DNA from: Ga0077527 sp021300125
Lineage (GTDB): Bacteria; Pseudomonadota; Gammaproteobacteria; Burkholderiales; SG8-41
Assembly: GCA_046339595.1 (NCBI GenBank)
Contig: JBKDUF010000015.1
Span: 1 to 64,000, forward strand
Direction of reading: 5' to 3'
DNA length: 64,000 nt
Below are positions 22,749 to 31,714 of this stretch, one piece after another. The position numbers were made by a program, and so were the translations under genes. The first letter of the stretch is position 1. Every line of letters begins with the position of its first letter. The notes beneath the pieces are model-generated. The model searched no databases and was not told where the DNA came from. It worked only from the letters and a program-made list of their open reading frames with translations.

Positions 22749-24839
22749 ATGAACGACGCCCTGCGTGCGCTGCTCCATCCGCAATCCATTGCGGTGATCG
22801 GCGCCTCCACCGATTTCAACAAGATCAACGGCCGCACCTTCAAGGCGCTGGTCGACAAGGGTTATGCCGGGCGCATCCTGCCGGTGAACCCGAAATACCA
22901 GACGCTGCTTGACCGGCCCTGTTATCCGGATGTCGCTTCGATTCCGGGCACGGTGGATCTCGCCGTGGTCGCAGTGCCGGCAAGGCATGTGCCGGAGACG
23001 CTGCGCGAACTCGGCCGCAAGGGCGTCAAGGTTGCGGTGGTGTTCAGTTCCGGATTCAGCGAAGTCGGCGGCGATGGCGTGCAGCTGGAGGCGGAACTCA
23101 GGCAGGCGATCCGTGACAGCGGCGTGCGCGTGCTCGGTCCCAATTGTCTGGGGCTGGTCAATGTGTTCGAGAACATGATGGCGACCTTCAGCCAGTTTTC
23201 GCTGGGGCCGACCCCGGAAGGCCCGGCGGCATTCGTCACCCAGTCCGGCGCACTGGGCACCGCCACGGCGGGGGTTGCGCGCAAGCGCGGTCTCAACTTC
23301 GGATTTTTCGTCAATACCGGCAACGAGACCGACCTGCAGTTTGTCGATGTGATGGGCGCGATTGTTGCCGAGGACAAGGTCACCGTCGGTGCCGGTTACA
23401 TCGAGGGATTGAAAAACGGGCCGGGACTGCTGCGTGTGGCGGAGGATGCGCTGGCGCGCGGCAAGCCGCTGGTGCTGACCAAGGTGGGCCGCACCAGGGC
23501 TGGCGCCAAGGCGATTGCTTCGCATACCGGTTCACTCGCCGGAGAGGATGCGGTGTTTGCCGGCGTGATCCGCCAGCGCGGTATCATCCGCGCTCGCAGT
23601 GATGAGCAACTACTTGATTTTGTTGAAGTATTTTCTCAGTGCGCGCTGCCCGGCGGGCGTGGCATCGGCATCATCACGCGCTCCGGCGGCGCCGGCGCGC
23701 TGATGGCTGACCGGGCCGAGGAAATCGGCCTCGACGTGGCGACACTGAGCGAGGCGACCACCGCCGCGCTGCGCAAGGTGGTGCCGGCCTTCGGTTCCAC
23801 CGGCAATCCGGTGGACATCACCGCGCAGGGGCTGGTCGATCCCAACCTGATGCGCGAGAGCATCAAGATCCTGCTTTCCGATCCGAAGGTGGATGTGGCG
23901 ATTGCCTGGCTGTCGTTCTCCGAAAAGCAGGCCGATCTGAACGTGCGCAACTTCGTCGAAGCCAAAGCGCAGGCGAGCAAGCCCTTCATCGTGTGCTGGA
24001 TGGGCATGCCCGAGGCCGCCGGCGAGCAGATGCGCGCTGCCGGCATCCCGGTGCTGCGCAGCGCAGAAGCCGCCGTCGATGCCATCGGAGCGCTGGTGCA
24101 ATACGCTGAAGCCCGTCGCCAATGGCAGGCGGATGCGCCGGCACGCGCGGCATTGCAACTGCCTGCACTGAAACTCCCGGCGCAGCCCGGCCCGGTATCC
24201 AGCCTCGAAGGTCAGGCGCTGCTGCAAGGCTGCGGCGTGCAGACCGCCGCGGCGAAACTGGCCGGCAGTGCCGATGCCGCGGTCGCGGCCGCCGAAGCCC
24301 TGGGTTACCCGGTGGTGCTCAAGATTGAATCCCCGGACATCCTGCACAAGACCGAGGCCAAAGGTGTCGCCCTGAATCTGAAGGATGCGGCCGCCGTGCG
24401 TGCGGCCCATGCGCGGCTGATCGCCAACGCCCGCGCGTACAAGTCCGATGCCCGCATCAGCGGCGTGCTGGTGCAGGCCATGGCACAGGGCACGACCGAA
24501 CTGGTGATCGGCCTGCAGCGCGACCCGACCTTCGGCCCGGTGGTGATGGTCGGGCTGGGCGGGGTGCTGATCGAAGTGTTCAAGGATGTGGTGTTCCGCG
24601 CCGCCCCGGTCACCGAAGCCGAAGCCCTGCGCATGCTCGACGAACTCAAAAGCAGGGCGGTATTGGATGGTGTGCGCGGCGCAGCGCCGGTGGACAGGAC
24701 AGCGGTGGCGCGGATGGTCAGTGCAGTGTCGCGACTGGGCGCGGCGGCCGGGCCGCGGCTGCGCGAACTGGATCTGAACCCGGTGCTCGCCGGTCCGCAG
24801 GGCGCGACCGCCGTGGACTGGCTGATGGTGCTGGACTAA
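22749..24839 (+). CDS. NDP-forming acyl-CoA synthetase (acetate-CoA ligase family)
   Basis: A protein of 696 residues fusing the alpha and beta halves of ADP/GDP-forming acyl-CoA synthetases. A CoA-binding Rossmann domain leads (LLHPQSIAVIGAS, VNPKYQ). The central ligase domain follows with ASHTGSLAGEDAVFAG, the phosphohistidine region, and ITRSGGAGALMADRAE. The C-terminal ATP-grasp domain begins around residue 480 (LKIESPDILHKTEAKGVALN) and contains VIGLQRDPTFGPVVMVGLGG. It activates a carboxylic acid to its CoA ester, feeding the downstream acyl-CoA dehydrogenase, hydratase, dehydrogenase and thiolase. The frame opens at 22698; the ATG at 22749 matches the paralog's start. Bases 24108-24835 are about 96% identical to the paralog at 35159. 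Confidence 0.88.
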   Translation: MNDALRALLHPQSIAVIGASTDFNKINGRTFKALVDKGYAGRILPVNPKYQTLLDRPCYPDVASIPGTVDLAVVAVPARHVPETLRELGRKGVKVAVVFSSGFSEVGGDGVQLEAELRQAIRDSGVRVLGPNCLGLVNVFENMMATFSQFSLGPTPEGPAAFVTQSGALGTATAGVARKRGLNFGFFVNTGNETDLQFVDVMGAIVAEDKVTVGAGYIEGLKNGPGLLRVAEDALARGKPLVLTKVGRTRAGAKAIASHTGSLAGEDAVFAGVIRQRGIIRARSDEQLLDFVEVFSQCALPGGRGIGIITRSGGAGALMADRAEEIGLDVATLSEATTAALRKVVPAFGSTGNPVDITAQGLVDPNLMRESIKILLSDPKVDVAIAWLSFSEKQADLNVRNFVEAKAQASKPFIVCWMGMPEAAGEQMRAAGIPVLRSAEAAVDAIGALVQYAEARRQWQADAPARAALQLPALKLPAQPGPVSSLEGQALLQGCGVQTAAAKLAGSADAAVAAAEALGYPVVLKIESPDILHKTEAKGVALNLKDAAAVRAAHARLIANARAYKSDARISGVLVQAMAQGTTELVIGLQRDPTFGPVVMVGLGGVLIEVFKDVVFRAAPVTEAEALRMLDELKSRAVLDGVRGAAPVDRTAVARMVSAVSRLGAAAGPRLRELDLNPVLAGPQGATAVDWLMVLD
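23614..23626 (+). repeat. AT-rich 13-mer, diverged copy inside acyl-CoA synthetase gene
   Basis: TTGATTTTGTTGA differs from TTGATTTAATTGA at two positions. It encodes part of LLDFVEVFSQ with AT-rich codons, whereas the paralog uses GC-rich codons for the matching LLDIVEVL. Confidence 0.3.
24108..24835 (+). repeat. Duplicated 728-bp ATP-grasp segment, copy A
   Basis: This segment aligns without gaps to 36515-37242. By hand I count about 29 differences in 728 bases (about 96% identity). Immediately upstream the two genes are only roughly half identical in protein sequence, so the boundary near codon 454 is sharp. It ends five bases before the stop codon. Confidence 0.9.
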
Positions 24840-24857
24840 ACGAACACAGAGGAAACC

Positions 24858-26045
24858 ATGGATTTCACTTTGCCCGAAGAACTGCGCATGCTGCGAGACA
24901 CCGTGGCGCGTTTCGTACGTGAGGAGCTGCTGCCACTGGAACGTGATGTGATCCGGCGCGAGGCCGAACGCGGCCTCACCGACGCACCGCTGATTGATCC
25001 GGATGCAGAGAAACATCTGTCCGCCAAGGCGCGGGAAATCGGGCTCTACGGCATTGACGTGCCCGAGGAATACGGCGGCCAGAACATGGGCATGCTGGCG
25101 AAGGCCATTGTCATCGAGGAATTGAAGACCAGCATCGTGCCGTTCGTGCTGCCGCCGGACAGTCCCAACCTGTGGATGCTGCGCGAGACCTGCACGCCGG
25201 AACAGGTGCAGAAATACCTGCTCCCCTATGCCCGGGGCGAGATGAAAAGCGCGATTGCGATCTCCGAGCCCGGTGCCGGATCGGATCCGGCCGGTATGAA
25301 GACCCGCGCCGAATTCAGGAACGGCAAATGGGTGCTCAACGGCCAGAAGATCTGGATCAGCGGTGCGCGCAAGGCTGATTTCATCATCGTGATGGCGGTG
25401 ACCGACCCTGAAAAAGGTTCGCGCGGCGGCATCACGGCTTTCCTTGTCGACCGGGGCGCCAAGGGCCTGTCGATCCCGTCGGTGTTCAACACCATTGGCG
25501 AGCATGCGCCATATGCGGTGTTCTTTGACAACGTCGAATTGCCCGAAAGCCAGGTGCTGGGCAAGGTCGGCCAGGGTTTTGCGCCGATGCAGAACCGCCT
25601 CGGCGTGCGACGCATGGAAATCGCCTGCCGCTCGCTCGGCTACGCGCGGCGCTGCATGGACATCATGCTCAAGCAGGCCAATGAGCGAAAAACCTTCGGC
25701 TTACTGCTTGCCGACCGCCAGCAGGTGCAGTGGTGGCTCGCCGACAGCTGGCAGGAAATGGAAATGGTGCGCTGGATCACGTGGCGCCTCGCCACGAAGA
25801 TGGACCAGGGCGGCAGTGACTGGCGGCGCGAGGCGGCGATGGTCAAGCTGCAGGGCAGCGAGATGATCGGGCGGGTGTCCGACCGCGCGATCCAGCTGCT
25901 GGGTGGCATGGGCGTGTCGAAGGACCTGCCGCTGGAATATATCGCGCGCGCCTGCCGCGTGTTCCGCATATTCGAGGGGCCGAGCGAAGTCCATCGCTGG
26001 TTCATCGCACGCGACCTGCTGCGCAACGGCATGCCCGCCGATTGA
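24858..26045 (+). CDS. Acyl-CoA dehydrogenase
   Basis: A 395-residue FAD-dependent acyl-CoA dehydrogenase. Landmarks are YGIDVPEEYGGQNMGML, the flavin/substrate motif AISEPGAGSDPAGMKTRA, WVLNGQKIWISGARKADF, and the C-terminal RACRVFRIFEGPSEVHRWFIA with the catalytic Glu in FEGPSE. It lies 18 bases after the acyl-CoA synthetase gene and overlaps the next MFS gene (TTGA), so all belong to one operon. It should introduce the alpha-beta double bond in the CoA ester made by the synthetase. The chain-length or branch specificity cannot be read from the sequence. Confidence 0.92.
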   Translation: MDFTLPEELRMLRDTVARFVREELLPLERDVIRREAERGLTDAPLIDPDAEKHLSAKAREIGLYGIDVPEEYGGQNMGMLAKAIVIEELKTSIVPFVLPPDSPNLWMLRETCTPEQVQKYLLPYARGEMKSAIAISEPGAGSDPAGMKTRAEFRNGKWVLNGQKIWISGARKADFIIVMAVTDPEKGSRGGITAFLVDRGAKGLSIPSVFNTIGEHAPYAVFFDNVELPESQVLGKVGQGFAPMQNRLGVRRMEIACRSLGYARRCMDIMLKQANERKTFGLLLADRQQVQWWLADSWQEMEMVRWITWRLATKMDQGGSDWRREAAMVKLQGSEMIGRVSDRAIQLLGGMGVSKDLPLEYIARACRVFRIFEGPSEVHRWFIARDLLRNGMPAD

Positions 26046-27295
26046 GCACGCCGGCCCGCGACCCGGCGCTGGCACCGTTCCGGGTCCGCAGTTTCCGCTT
26101 TCAGTGGCCCGCGGATCTGGCGGCCTCCTGGGCGTTCGAGATGGAAACGCTGATCCTCGGCTGGTATGTGCTGGCCGAGACCGGATCGGTGCTGATGCTG
26201 ACGCTGTTTGCCTCGCTGCAGTACGCGGGCACGCTGCTGTCGCCGCTGATCGGCGTCGCCGGCCACCGCCTGGGCAACAAGCGCGTGTTTTGCGCGATGC
26301 GCGGCTTATATCTGCTGCTGGCGTCCATGCTGGCGGCGCTGGCACTCAGCGGAGCATTGCAGCCGCTGCATGTTTTCGTGATCACCGCGCTGATGGGGCT
26401 GGTGCGGCCCTCCGATCTGGTGATGCGCCATGCGCTGATCGGCGAAACCCTGCCGGTGGCCCAGTTTGTCGGCGCCGCCAGCATTTCGCGCACCACCCAG
26501 GATTCGGCGCGGGTGATGGGCGCACTGACCGGCGCCGGACTGGTGGCTGTCCTCGGCGTGGGTATCGCCTATGTCGTGGTCACCACCTTCTATCTTGCCA
26601 GCCTGCTGCTGACCCTGGGCGTGGCGTCATCGCGCACCGCGCCCCAGACCCCGTCAACCCTGGTGCCGACGACGGTGCTGCAGGACCTGAAGGAGGGGAT
26701 GCTCTATGTCTGGCGCACCCCCGCGCTGCAGGCCGCGATCTGGCTGGCGCTGCTGGTCAACCTGACGGCGTTCCCGCTGGTGAACGGCCTGCTGCCCTAT
26801 GTCGCCCGCAGCGTCTATGGCACTGACCAGACGGGGCTCGGCTACATGGTGGCCGGTTTTGCCGGCGGCGCGCTGCTGGGGTCGCTGTGGCTGACCCGTT
26901 TCGGCCATGGCGTGAAGCCGGCGCGGATGATGGTCGGCGGCTGCGTGGTCTGGTATGTGCTGACCCTGCTGTTTGTGCAGATGGATAGCCTCGCGGCCGG
27001 CATCGCGATGCTGCTGCTGTCGGGCCTTGCGCAGAGCCTGGGCATGGTCGCCATGGCGGCCTTGCTGCTGCGGGTCTCGGAACCGCGTTTCCGCAGCCGC
27101 GTGATGGGCGTCCGCATGCTGGCCATCTACACCTTGCCCGTGGGCCTGATGCTGTCCGGTCCCCTGATCGAGCAGTTCGGCTTTCGTGCGCTGGGCAGCG
27201 CCTACTGCCTCGCCGGGCTGGCATTGACCCTGTGGATCGGTTGGCATTGGCGCAGCCAGGTCTGGGATTCCCGGGCCCCGGCAAACCGGGGTTGA
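26042..27295 (+). CDS. MFS transporter (EntS-like)
   Basis: A 417-residue MFS protein with a TTG start overlapping the acyl-CoA dehydrogenase stop. The N terminus FRVRSFRFQWPADLAASWAF and the loop GVAGHRLGNKRVFCAMRG are characteristic of the EntS/MFS_3 subgroup. The paralog at 37302 shares this N terminus almost word for word and also follows an acyl-CoA synthetase gene, so synthetase + MFS was duplicated as a module. In this operon it may import the acid or export a CoA-pathway by-product; direction is unknown. Confidence 0.85.
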   Translation: MSTPARDPALAPFRVRSFRFQWPADLAASWAFEMETLILGWYVLAETGSVLMLTLFASLQYAGTLLSPLIGVAGHRLGNKRVFCAMRGLYLLLASMLAALALSGALQPLHVFVITALMGLVRPSDLVMRHALIGETLPVAQFVGAASISRTTQDSARVMGALTGAGLVAVLGVGIAYVVVTTFYLASLLLTLGVASSRTAPQTPSTLVPTTVLQDLKEGMLYVWRTPALQAAIWLALLVNLTAFPLVNGLLPYVARSVYGTDQTGLGYMVAGFAGGALLGSLWLTRFGHGVKPARMMVGGCVVWYVLTLLFVQMDSLAAGIAMLLLSGLAQSLGMVAMAALLLRVSEPRFRSRVMGVRMLAIYTLPVGLMLSGPLIEQFGFRALGSAYCLAGLALTLWIGWHWRSQVWDSRAPANRG

Positions 27296-27369
27296 GCCCG
27301 GGTGACCGAGGCGGTGATCGGTTAAAATGTGGGACTGATTTTTTATATTGTGAACCCACAGGATTACCC

Positions 27370-28173
27370 ATGAACGCACCCGTCGCCCCCACGGACCGCC
27401 TGCTTGCCGAGAGAAAAGACGGCATCGGCTGGATCACCTTCAACAATCCGGCTCGCCACAATGCGGTGTCCTTCGAAATGTGGCAGAACCTGCCGCTGCT
27501 GCTGGCCAATTTTGTGGCCGATCCTGAAGTCGGCGTGATCGTGCTCAGGGGCGCGGGCGAAAAAGCCTTCGTCGCGGGTGCCGACATTTCCCAGTTCAAG
27601 GAAAAGCGCAGCAGCGAGGACGCGGTTGCCGCCTACAACAAGGCGGCTGACGACGCCGGCAAGGCGCTGCAGGAATGCGCCAAGCCCACCATCGCGATGG
27701 TGCGCGGCTACTGCATCGGTGGCGGCACCGCGATTGCCGTCAACTGCGACATCCGCATCGCGGCTGATGATGCCAAATTCGGCGTGCCTGCCGGCAAACT
27801 CGGCCTCGGCTACCGATTCGTCGGCGTCAAGCGACTGACCGACGTGGTGGGACCGCAGTTCACCGCCGAGATCTTCTTCACCGCCCGCCAGTTCAATGCC
27901 CAGGAAGCCCTGCAGATGAACCTGGTCAACCGCGTGGTGCCGGCGGCGGAACTGGAGCAATACACCCTCGACTATGCCCGGACCATTGCCGGCAATGCGC
28001 CACTGACCCTGGCTTCGGTGAAGGCCTCGCTGATCGAATACGCCAAGCCCCCCGCTGAGCGCGACCTCGAGAAACTGCAGCGCATGGTCGATGTTTGCTA
28101 CAAGAGTGAGGACTACAAGGAAGGCCAGGCCGCCTTTGCCGAAAAGCGCAAGCCGGTATTCAAGGGTCGTTAA
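27370..28173 (+). CDS. Enoyl-CoA hydratase/isomerase-family protein (crotonase)
   Basis: A crotonase-fold protein of 267 residues starting MNAPVAPTDRLL. The oxyanion-hole segments AFVAGADISQF and YCIGGGTAIAVNCDIRIAAD are intact. At the first catalytic-Glu position of classical hydratases (PEI in crotonase) this protein has VPAGKLGLGYRF, so that Glu is replaced by Ala; the second Glu has a counterpart in TAEIFFTARQF. It may therefore be an isomerase or another CoA-ester enzyme rather than a true hydratase. It follows the MFS gene by 74 bases that include an AT-rich stretch and TGTGGG/CCCACA arms (27328-27333, 27355-27360), a possible internal promoter or leader hairpin. Confidence 0.86.
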   Translation: MNAPVAPTDRLLAERKDGIGWITFNNPARHNAVSFEMWQNLPLLLANFVADPEVGVIVLRGAGEKAFVAGADISQFKEKRSSEDAVAAYNKAADDAGKALQECAKPTIAMVRGYCIGGGTAIAVNCDIRIAADDAKFGVPAGKLGLGYRFVGVKRLTDVVGPQFTAEIFFTARQFNAQEALQMNLVNRVVPAAELEQYTLDYARTIAGNAPLTLASVKASLIEYAKPPAERDLEKLQRMVDVCYKSEDYKEGQAAFAEKRKPVFKGR

Positions 28174-28184
28174 ACTTTAACTTG

Positions 28185-28197
28185 TTGATTTAATTGA
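28185..28197 (+). repeat. AT-rich 13-mer (exact TTGATTTAATTGA), copy 3
   Basis: Identical to the 7954 copy. It occupies the 38-base gap between the crotonase and 3-hydroxyacyl-CoA dehydrogenase genes. The opposite strand at 28190-28178 reads AATCAACAAGTTA, again a full match to the IHF consensus. Confidence 0.55.
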
Positions 28198-28211
28198 TAA
28201 AAAGGTAAACC

Positions 28212-29741
28212 ATGGCGTTTGATGCAAATCGCAGCGACCTGCGCGTGGGGGTCATCGGCACTGGCGCGATGGGGCGCGGCATCGTCCAGGTGTCCGCTGC
28301 CGGCGGCCTCTACGTGACGATGATGGATACCCGCCCGGGTGCGGCGGAGGAGGCCCGCGATTTTGTTGCCAAGATGCTGGCGCGCGCGGCGGAGAAGGGC
28401 AGCATGACCCAGGCCGAGGCCGATGCGGCGGTGTCGCGGATCCGGGTCGCGCAGTCACTGGCCGATTTCAAGGACTGTCACATGGTGGTCGAGGCCATTG
28501 TCGAAAACCTCGACGCCAAGCGCGCCCTGTTTGCCGATCTTGAAGGCAATGTTGCACCGGACTGCATCCTCGCCACCAATACGTCCTCGATGTCGGTGAC
28601 CACCATCGCTGCCAAGCTGAAGACCCCGCAGCGATTCGCCGGGCTGCATTTCTTCAACCCGGTACCCTTGATGAAATTGGTCGAGGTCATCGACGGCCTG
28701 CTCACCGAGAACTGGGTTTCCGAAGCGCTGATGGTGATCGGTAAACGCATGACGCGCGAGCCGGTGCGCCTGACTGATGCGCCGGGCTTCCTGGTCAACC
28801 AGGTCGGCCGCGGCTTCACGCTGGAGGCCTCGCACCTGGTATACGAGGGCGTGGCCTCCTTTGCCGACGTCGACCGCGTGATGCGGGACGTCGGCGGCTT
28901 TCGCATGGGCCCGTTCGAGTTGATGGAACTGACCGGCCTCGACGTGACCCAGCCGGCCTCGGCGCTGATCTACAACCAGTTTTTCCAGGAGCCGCGCTAC
29001 CGCCCGAGCACGATCATGCAGGCGCGCTACGAGGCCGGGGTGCTGGGCCGCAAGAGCAAGAAGGGCTTCTACAACTACGATGCTGAAATGAAGCCGATCG
29101 TCGCGCCGGAGCCGCCGGCACCGGCAGCAAAACCGAAAAGCGTCTGGTTGAGCAAGGCAGAACCGGCCGGCCACGATGCGTTGGTTGCGCTGCTGAACAA
29201 GCTCGGCGCCAGCATCGAGAGCAGTGCCCGGCCTTCCGCCGAGGCGCTGATCCTGGTCACTCCGGTGGGCAAGGACGCGACCACCAGCGCGGTGGAGGAG
29301 GGGCTGGACCCGAAACGCACCGTGGCCGTGGACACGCTGTTCCCGATGGTCAAGCGACGCACCATCATGGGCACGCCGCAGACCGATGCGAAGATGAAAG
29401 AGGCTGCACACGGACTGCTCGCCTCCGACGGCGTGCCGGTGACTGTCTGCCGCGACAGCCCGGGCTTCATCGCCCAGCGCATCGTCGCGATGATCGTCAA
29501 CATCGGCTGCTCGATCGCGCAAAGCCGCACCGCACAGCCCGCCGACATCGACAAGGCGGTGACCCTGGGGCTGAACTACCCCCACGGCCCGCTGAAATTC
29601 GGCGACACCGTCGGCGTTGAGCGCATCCACCGCGTACTCGCCAACATGAATGCGATCTACGCCGATCCGCGTTACCGCCCCACCATCTGGATGCGCCGCC
29701 GTGCGCAGCTGGGCGTGTCGCTGCTGACCCCCGAACCCTGA
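28212..29741 (+). CDS. 3-hydroxyacyl-CoA dehydrogenase, two C-terminal domains
   Basis: A 509-residue NAD-dependent enzyme: Rossmann motif VGVIGTGAMGRGIVQVSAAG at the start, ATNTSSMSVT, and the catalytic HFFNPVPLMKLVEVI with the active His. A first C-terminal domain runs to GRKSKKGFYNYD; then a linker rich in Pro/Ala/Lys leads to a second 3HCDH C-terminal domain containing GFIAQRIVAMIVNIG and NYPHGPLKFGDTVG. This layout is that of PaaH-type and related enzymes, longer than single-domain 3-hydroxybutyryl-CoA dehydrogenases. It follows the crotonase and precedes the thiolase, as in a beta-oxidation order. Confidence 0.93.
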   Translation: MAFDANRSDLRVGVIGTGAMGRGIVQVSAAGGLYVTMMDTRPGAAEEARDFVAKMLARAAEKGSMTQAEADAAVSRIRVAQSLADFKDCHMVVEAIVENLDAKRALFADLEGNVAPDCILATNTSSMSVTTIAAKLKTPQRFAGLHFFNPVPLMKLVEVIDGLLTENWVSEALMVIGKRMTREPVRLTDAPGFLVNQVGRGFTLEASHLVYEGVASFADVDRVMRDVGGFRMGPFELMELTGLDVTQPASALIYNQFFQEPRYRPSTIMQARYEAGVLGRKSKKGFYNYDAEMKPIVAPEPPAPAAKPKSVWLSKAEPAGHDALVALLNKLGASIESSARPSAEALILVTPVGKDATTSAVEEGLDPKRTVAVDTLFPMVKRRTIMGTPQTDAKMKEAAHGLLASDGVPVTVCRDSPGFIAQRIVAMIVNIGCSIAQSRTAQPADIDKAVTLGLNYPHGPLKFGDTVGVERIHRVLANMNAIYADPRYRPTIWMRRRAQLGVSLLTPEP

Positions 29742-29769
29742 ACGAAACGACCGGATAAAGGAAACCACC

Positions 29770-30972
29770 ATGCTTGACGCCTATCTCTACGAAGGCCTGC
29801 GCACTCCCTTCGGCCGCCATGCCGGCGCGCTGGCCAGGGTCCGCCCCGACGACCTGCTTGCCGATGTCATGAAAACCCTGATGGTGAAATCGAAATTCAA
29901 GGTTGACCAGGTCGAGGATATCGTCGTCGGCTGCGCCAACCAGGGCGGTGAAGACAGCCGCTGCGTCGCCCGTCACGCCGGCCTTGCCGCAGGTTTCCCG
30001 ATCGAGATCCCGGGCACCGTCCTGCAGCGGAACTGCGCCAGCGGCCTGGGCGCCATTGCCCACGCCGCGCATTCGATCACCGCCGGCGAGGGCGATGTGT
30101 TCATCGTTGGCGGTGTCGAGAGCATGAGCCGCTCACCGATCGTGATCAGCCGTTCCGAGTCGGCCTACGACCGCGGCATCAAGATGTTCGACAGCACCAT
30201 CGGCCCGCGCTTCTCCAATCCCAAGCTCGACAAGCAGTTCGGCAACCACCAGATGCCCCAGACTGCGGACAACATGGCGCGGGAACTGGGCATCACGCGC
30301 GAGCAGGCCGACACCTTCGCTCTGGCCTCTCAGCAGAAATTCGCCACCGCCAAGGGTGAGGGATTTTTTGCCGGCGAGATCGCCCCGGTGGAAATGCCGG
30401 CCGGGCGCAAGGGCCCGGTGCCGCCAGTGGCCGAGGACGAGCATCCGCGCCCGGGCACCGACATGGCCGCGCTGGCCAAGATGAAGGTGCTCTACGAGGG
30501 TGGGGTCACCACCGCCGGCAATGCCTCGGGCGTCAATGACGGCGCGGTGGCACTGGTGTTGGGCTCGCGTGCTGCCGGCGAAAAGGCCGGTGCCAAGCCG
30601 ATGGCGCGGGTCATCGCCACTGCTGCGATGGGTGTGCGCCCCGACATCATGGGCTACGGCCCGGTGCCGGCCTCGCAGAAGGCTCTGGCCCGCGCCGGTC
30701 TCAGCATCAAGGACATGGACATCATCGAGATCAACGAAGCCTTCGCCGCACAGGTGCTGGGCTGCCTGAAAGGTCTGGGCGTGTCCTTCGACGACTCGCG
30801 TGTCAATCCCAATGGCGGCGCGATTGCAGTCGGCCATCCGCTCGGGGCTTCCGGTGCCCGCATCGCGCTGACTGCCGCCCGCCAGCTGCAGCGTATCGGC
30901 GGCAAATATGCCCTGGTGTCGCTGTGCATCGGCGGCGGGCAGGGGCTGGCTGTGGTGCTGGAGCGAGTCTAG
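29770..30972 (+). CDS. Thiolase (acetyl-CoA C-acyltransferase family)
   Basis: A 400-residue thiolase with all catalytic landmarks: nucleophilic Cys in RNCASGLGAIAHAAHSI near residue 83, the MSRSP loop, EINEAFAAQ, the His in GGAIAVGHPLGASGARI, and the second Cys in SLCIGGGQG near the C terminus. It would cleave the 3-ketoacyl-CoA made by the preceding dehydrogenase with CoA. Its start is 28 bases after the upstream stop and it is the last gene of the operon that begins at 22749. Biosynthetic use is possible but the neighbours favour degradation. Confidence 0.94.
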   Translation: MLDAYLYEGLRTPFGRHAGALARVRPDDLLADVMKTLMVKSKFKVDQVEDIVVGCANQGGEDSRCVARHAGLAAGFPIEIPGTVLQRNCASGLGAIAHAAHSITAGEGDVFIVGGVESMSRSPIVISRSESAYDRGIKMFDSTIGPRFSNPKLDKQFGNHQMPQTADNMARELGITREQADTFALASQQKFATAKGEGFFAGEIAPVEMPAGRKGPVPPVAEDEHPRPGTDMAALAKMKVLYEGGVTTAGNASGVNDGAVALVLGSRAAGEKAGAKPMARVIATAAMGVRPDIMGYGPVPASQKALARAGLSIKDMDIIEINEAFAAQVLGCLKGLGVSFDDSRVNPNGGAIAVGHPLGASGARIALTAARQLQRIGGKYALVSLCIGGGQGLAVVLERV

Positions 30973-31163
30973 GACTAAAGGCAGAGGGGGGCGGGCGGCG
31001 TCCAGCCCTTCTTCCGGCGATATGATTTTTCCCACTGTTGCGCCGCACAAATTTCGTGTTTAATCAAGTCCGTTGACTGGCAAACTTCTCATTTTGTTAG
31101 ATTTGTGTGCCCGCGACAGGCGCGGCAAACTGATGGCCTGCTTCTAACAGGGGCGGCCGGGAG

Positions 31164-31544
31164 ATGCGCTTGAGTGACCAGGAAACAGTTGCGGCGTTGA
31201 AGCGGGGAACACCGTTGACACCGCAGCGATTGATCGAGATGCGCTCTAAGGGCATGCACACCGTGCGCTTCGAGTTCATCGTCCGCCTTCTGCGTCTCAA
31301 TACCCAGATCATCACGCTGTCGATCTACTGGGAGGACGGTCGCGAATTCATGCAGGTGCCGACCGTGCAGAATACACAGCGCAAGCTGGTATATGCCAGT
31401 GAACCGCGTGTTGCGGGACTGTTCGACGACCTGTCGCTGTTGTGCTATCCCCTCGACCCTGATGCGAAAACCAGGGTTGACGCCGAGCTTGATCGCATGG
31501 TCAAGGCCATCGGCGATTACGACAGTCGCATCGCCGAACCCTAG
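31164..31544 (+). CDS. Hypothetical protein, 126 aa
   Basis: I do not recognise a family. The frame starts MRLSDQETVAALKRGTPLT after a GGCCGGGAG stretch that can serve as ribosome site. It has no signal peptide or membrane segment. The centre, HTVRFEFIVRLLRLNTQIITLSIYW, looks like two beta strands, and the C terminus is acidic and helical (RVDAELDRMVKAIGDYD). Codon use looks normal, supporting a real gene. It stands alone between the thiolase operon and the tRNA cluster. Confidence 0.6.
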   Translation: MRLSDQETVAALKRGTPLTPQRLIEMRSKGMHTVRFEFIVRLLRLNTQIITLSIYWEDGREFMQVPTVQNTQRKLVYASEPRVAGLFDDLSLLCYPLDPDAKTRVDAELDRMVKAIGDYDSRIAEP

Positions 31545-31578
31545 ACTCCAGCCACGCCGCCTGGGCTTGGCAGGCCGG

Positions 31579-31608
31579 TTGCGATGCCTCAGCAAAATCG
31601 CTTATAAT
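31579..31608 (+). promoter_or_regulatory. Promoter of the tRNA cluster
   Basis: TTGCGA (31579-31584) and a perfect TATAAT (31603-31608) are 18 bases apart, and a GCGACC stretch follows, GC-rich as in stringent-type stable-RNA promoters. The tRNA-Gly 5' end is 23 bases downstream of the -10 box. Confidence 0.8.
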
Positions 31609-31631
31609 CCGCGACCGATCAAGCAGTCCAC

Positions 31632-31707
31632 GCGGGAATAGCTCAGTTGGTAGAGCGCAACCTTGCCAAGGTTGAGGTCGGGAGTTCGAGACTCCTTTCC
31701 CGCTCCA
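31632..31707 (+). tRNA. tRNA-Gly(GCC)
   Basis: A 76-base cloverleaf: acceptor GCGGGAA pairs with TTCCCGC, D-arm GCTCAGTTGGTAGAGC, anticodon stem CAACC/GGTTG around the loop TTGCCAA (anticodon GCC), T-arm GTTCGAGAC, and an encoded CCA end. It is the first of three tRNAs in the order Gly-Cys-Leu. Confidence 0.97.
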
Positions 31708-31714
31708 GATCTCC

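Noticed and set aside
23610..25505. 631-residue open frame opposite the acyl-CoA synthetase and dehydrogenase genes
   Set aside because: It is antisense to two genes with intact catalytic motifs and reads as unnatural low-complexity protein.
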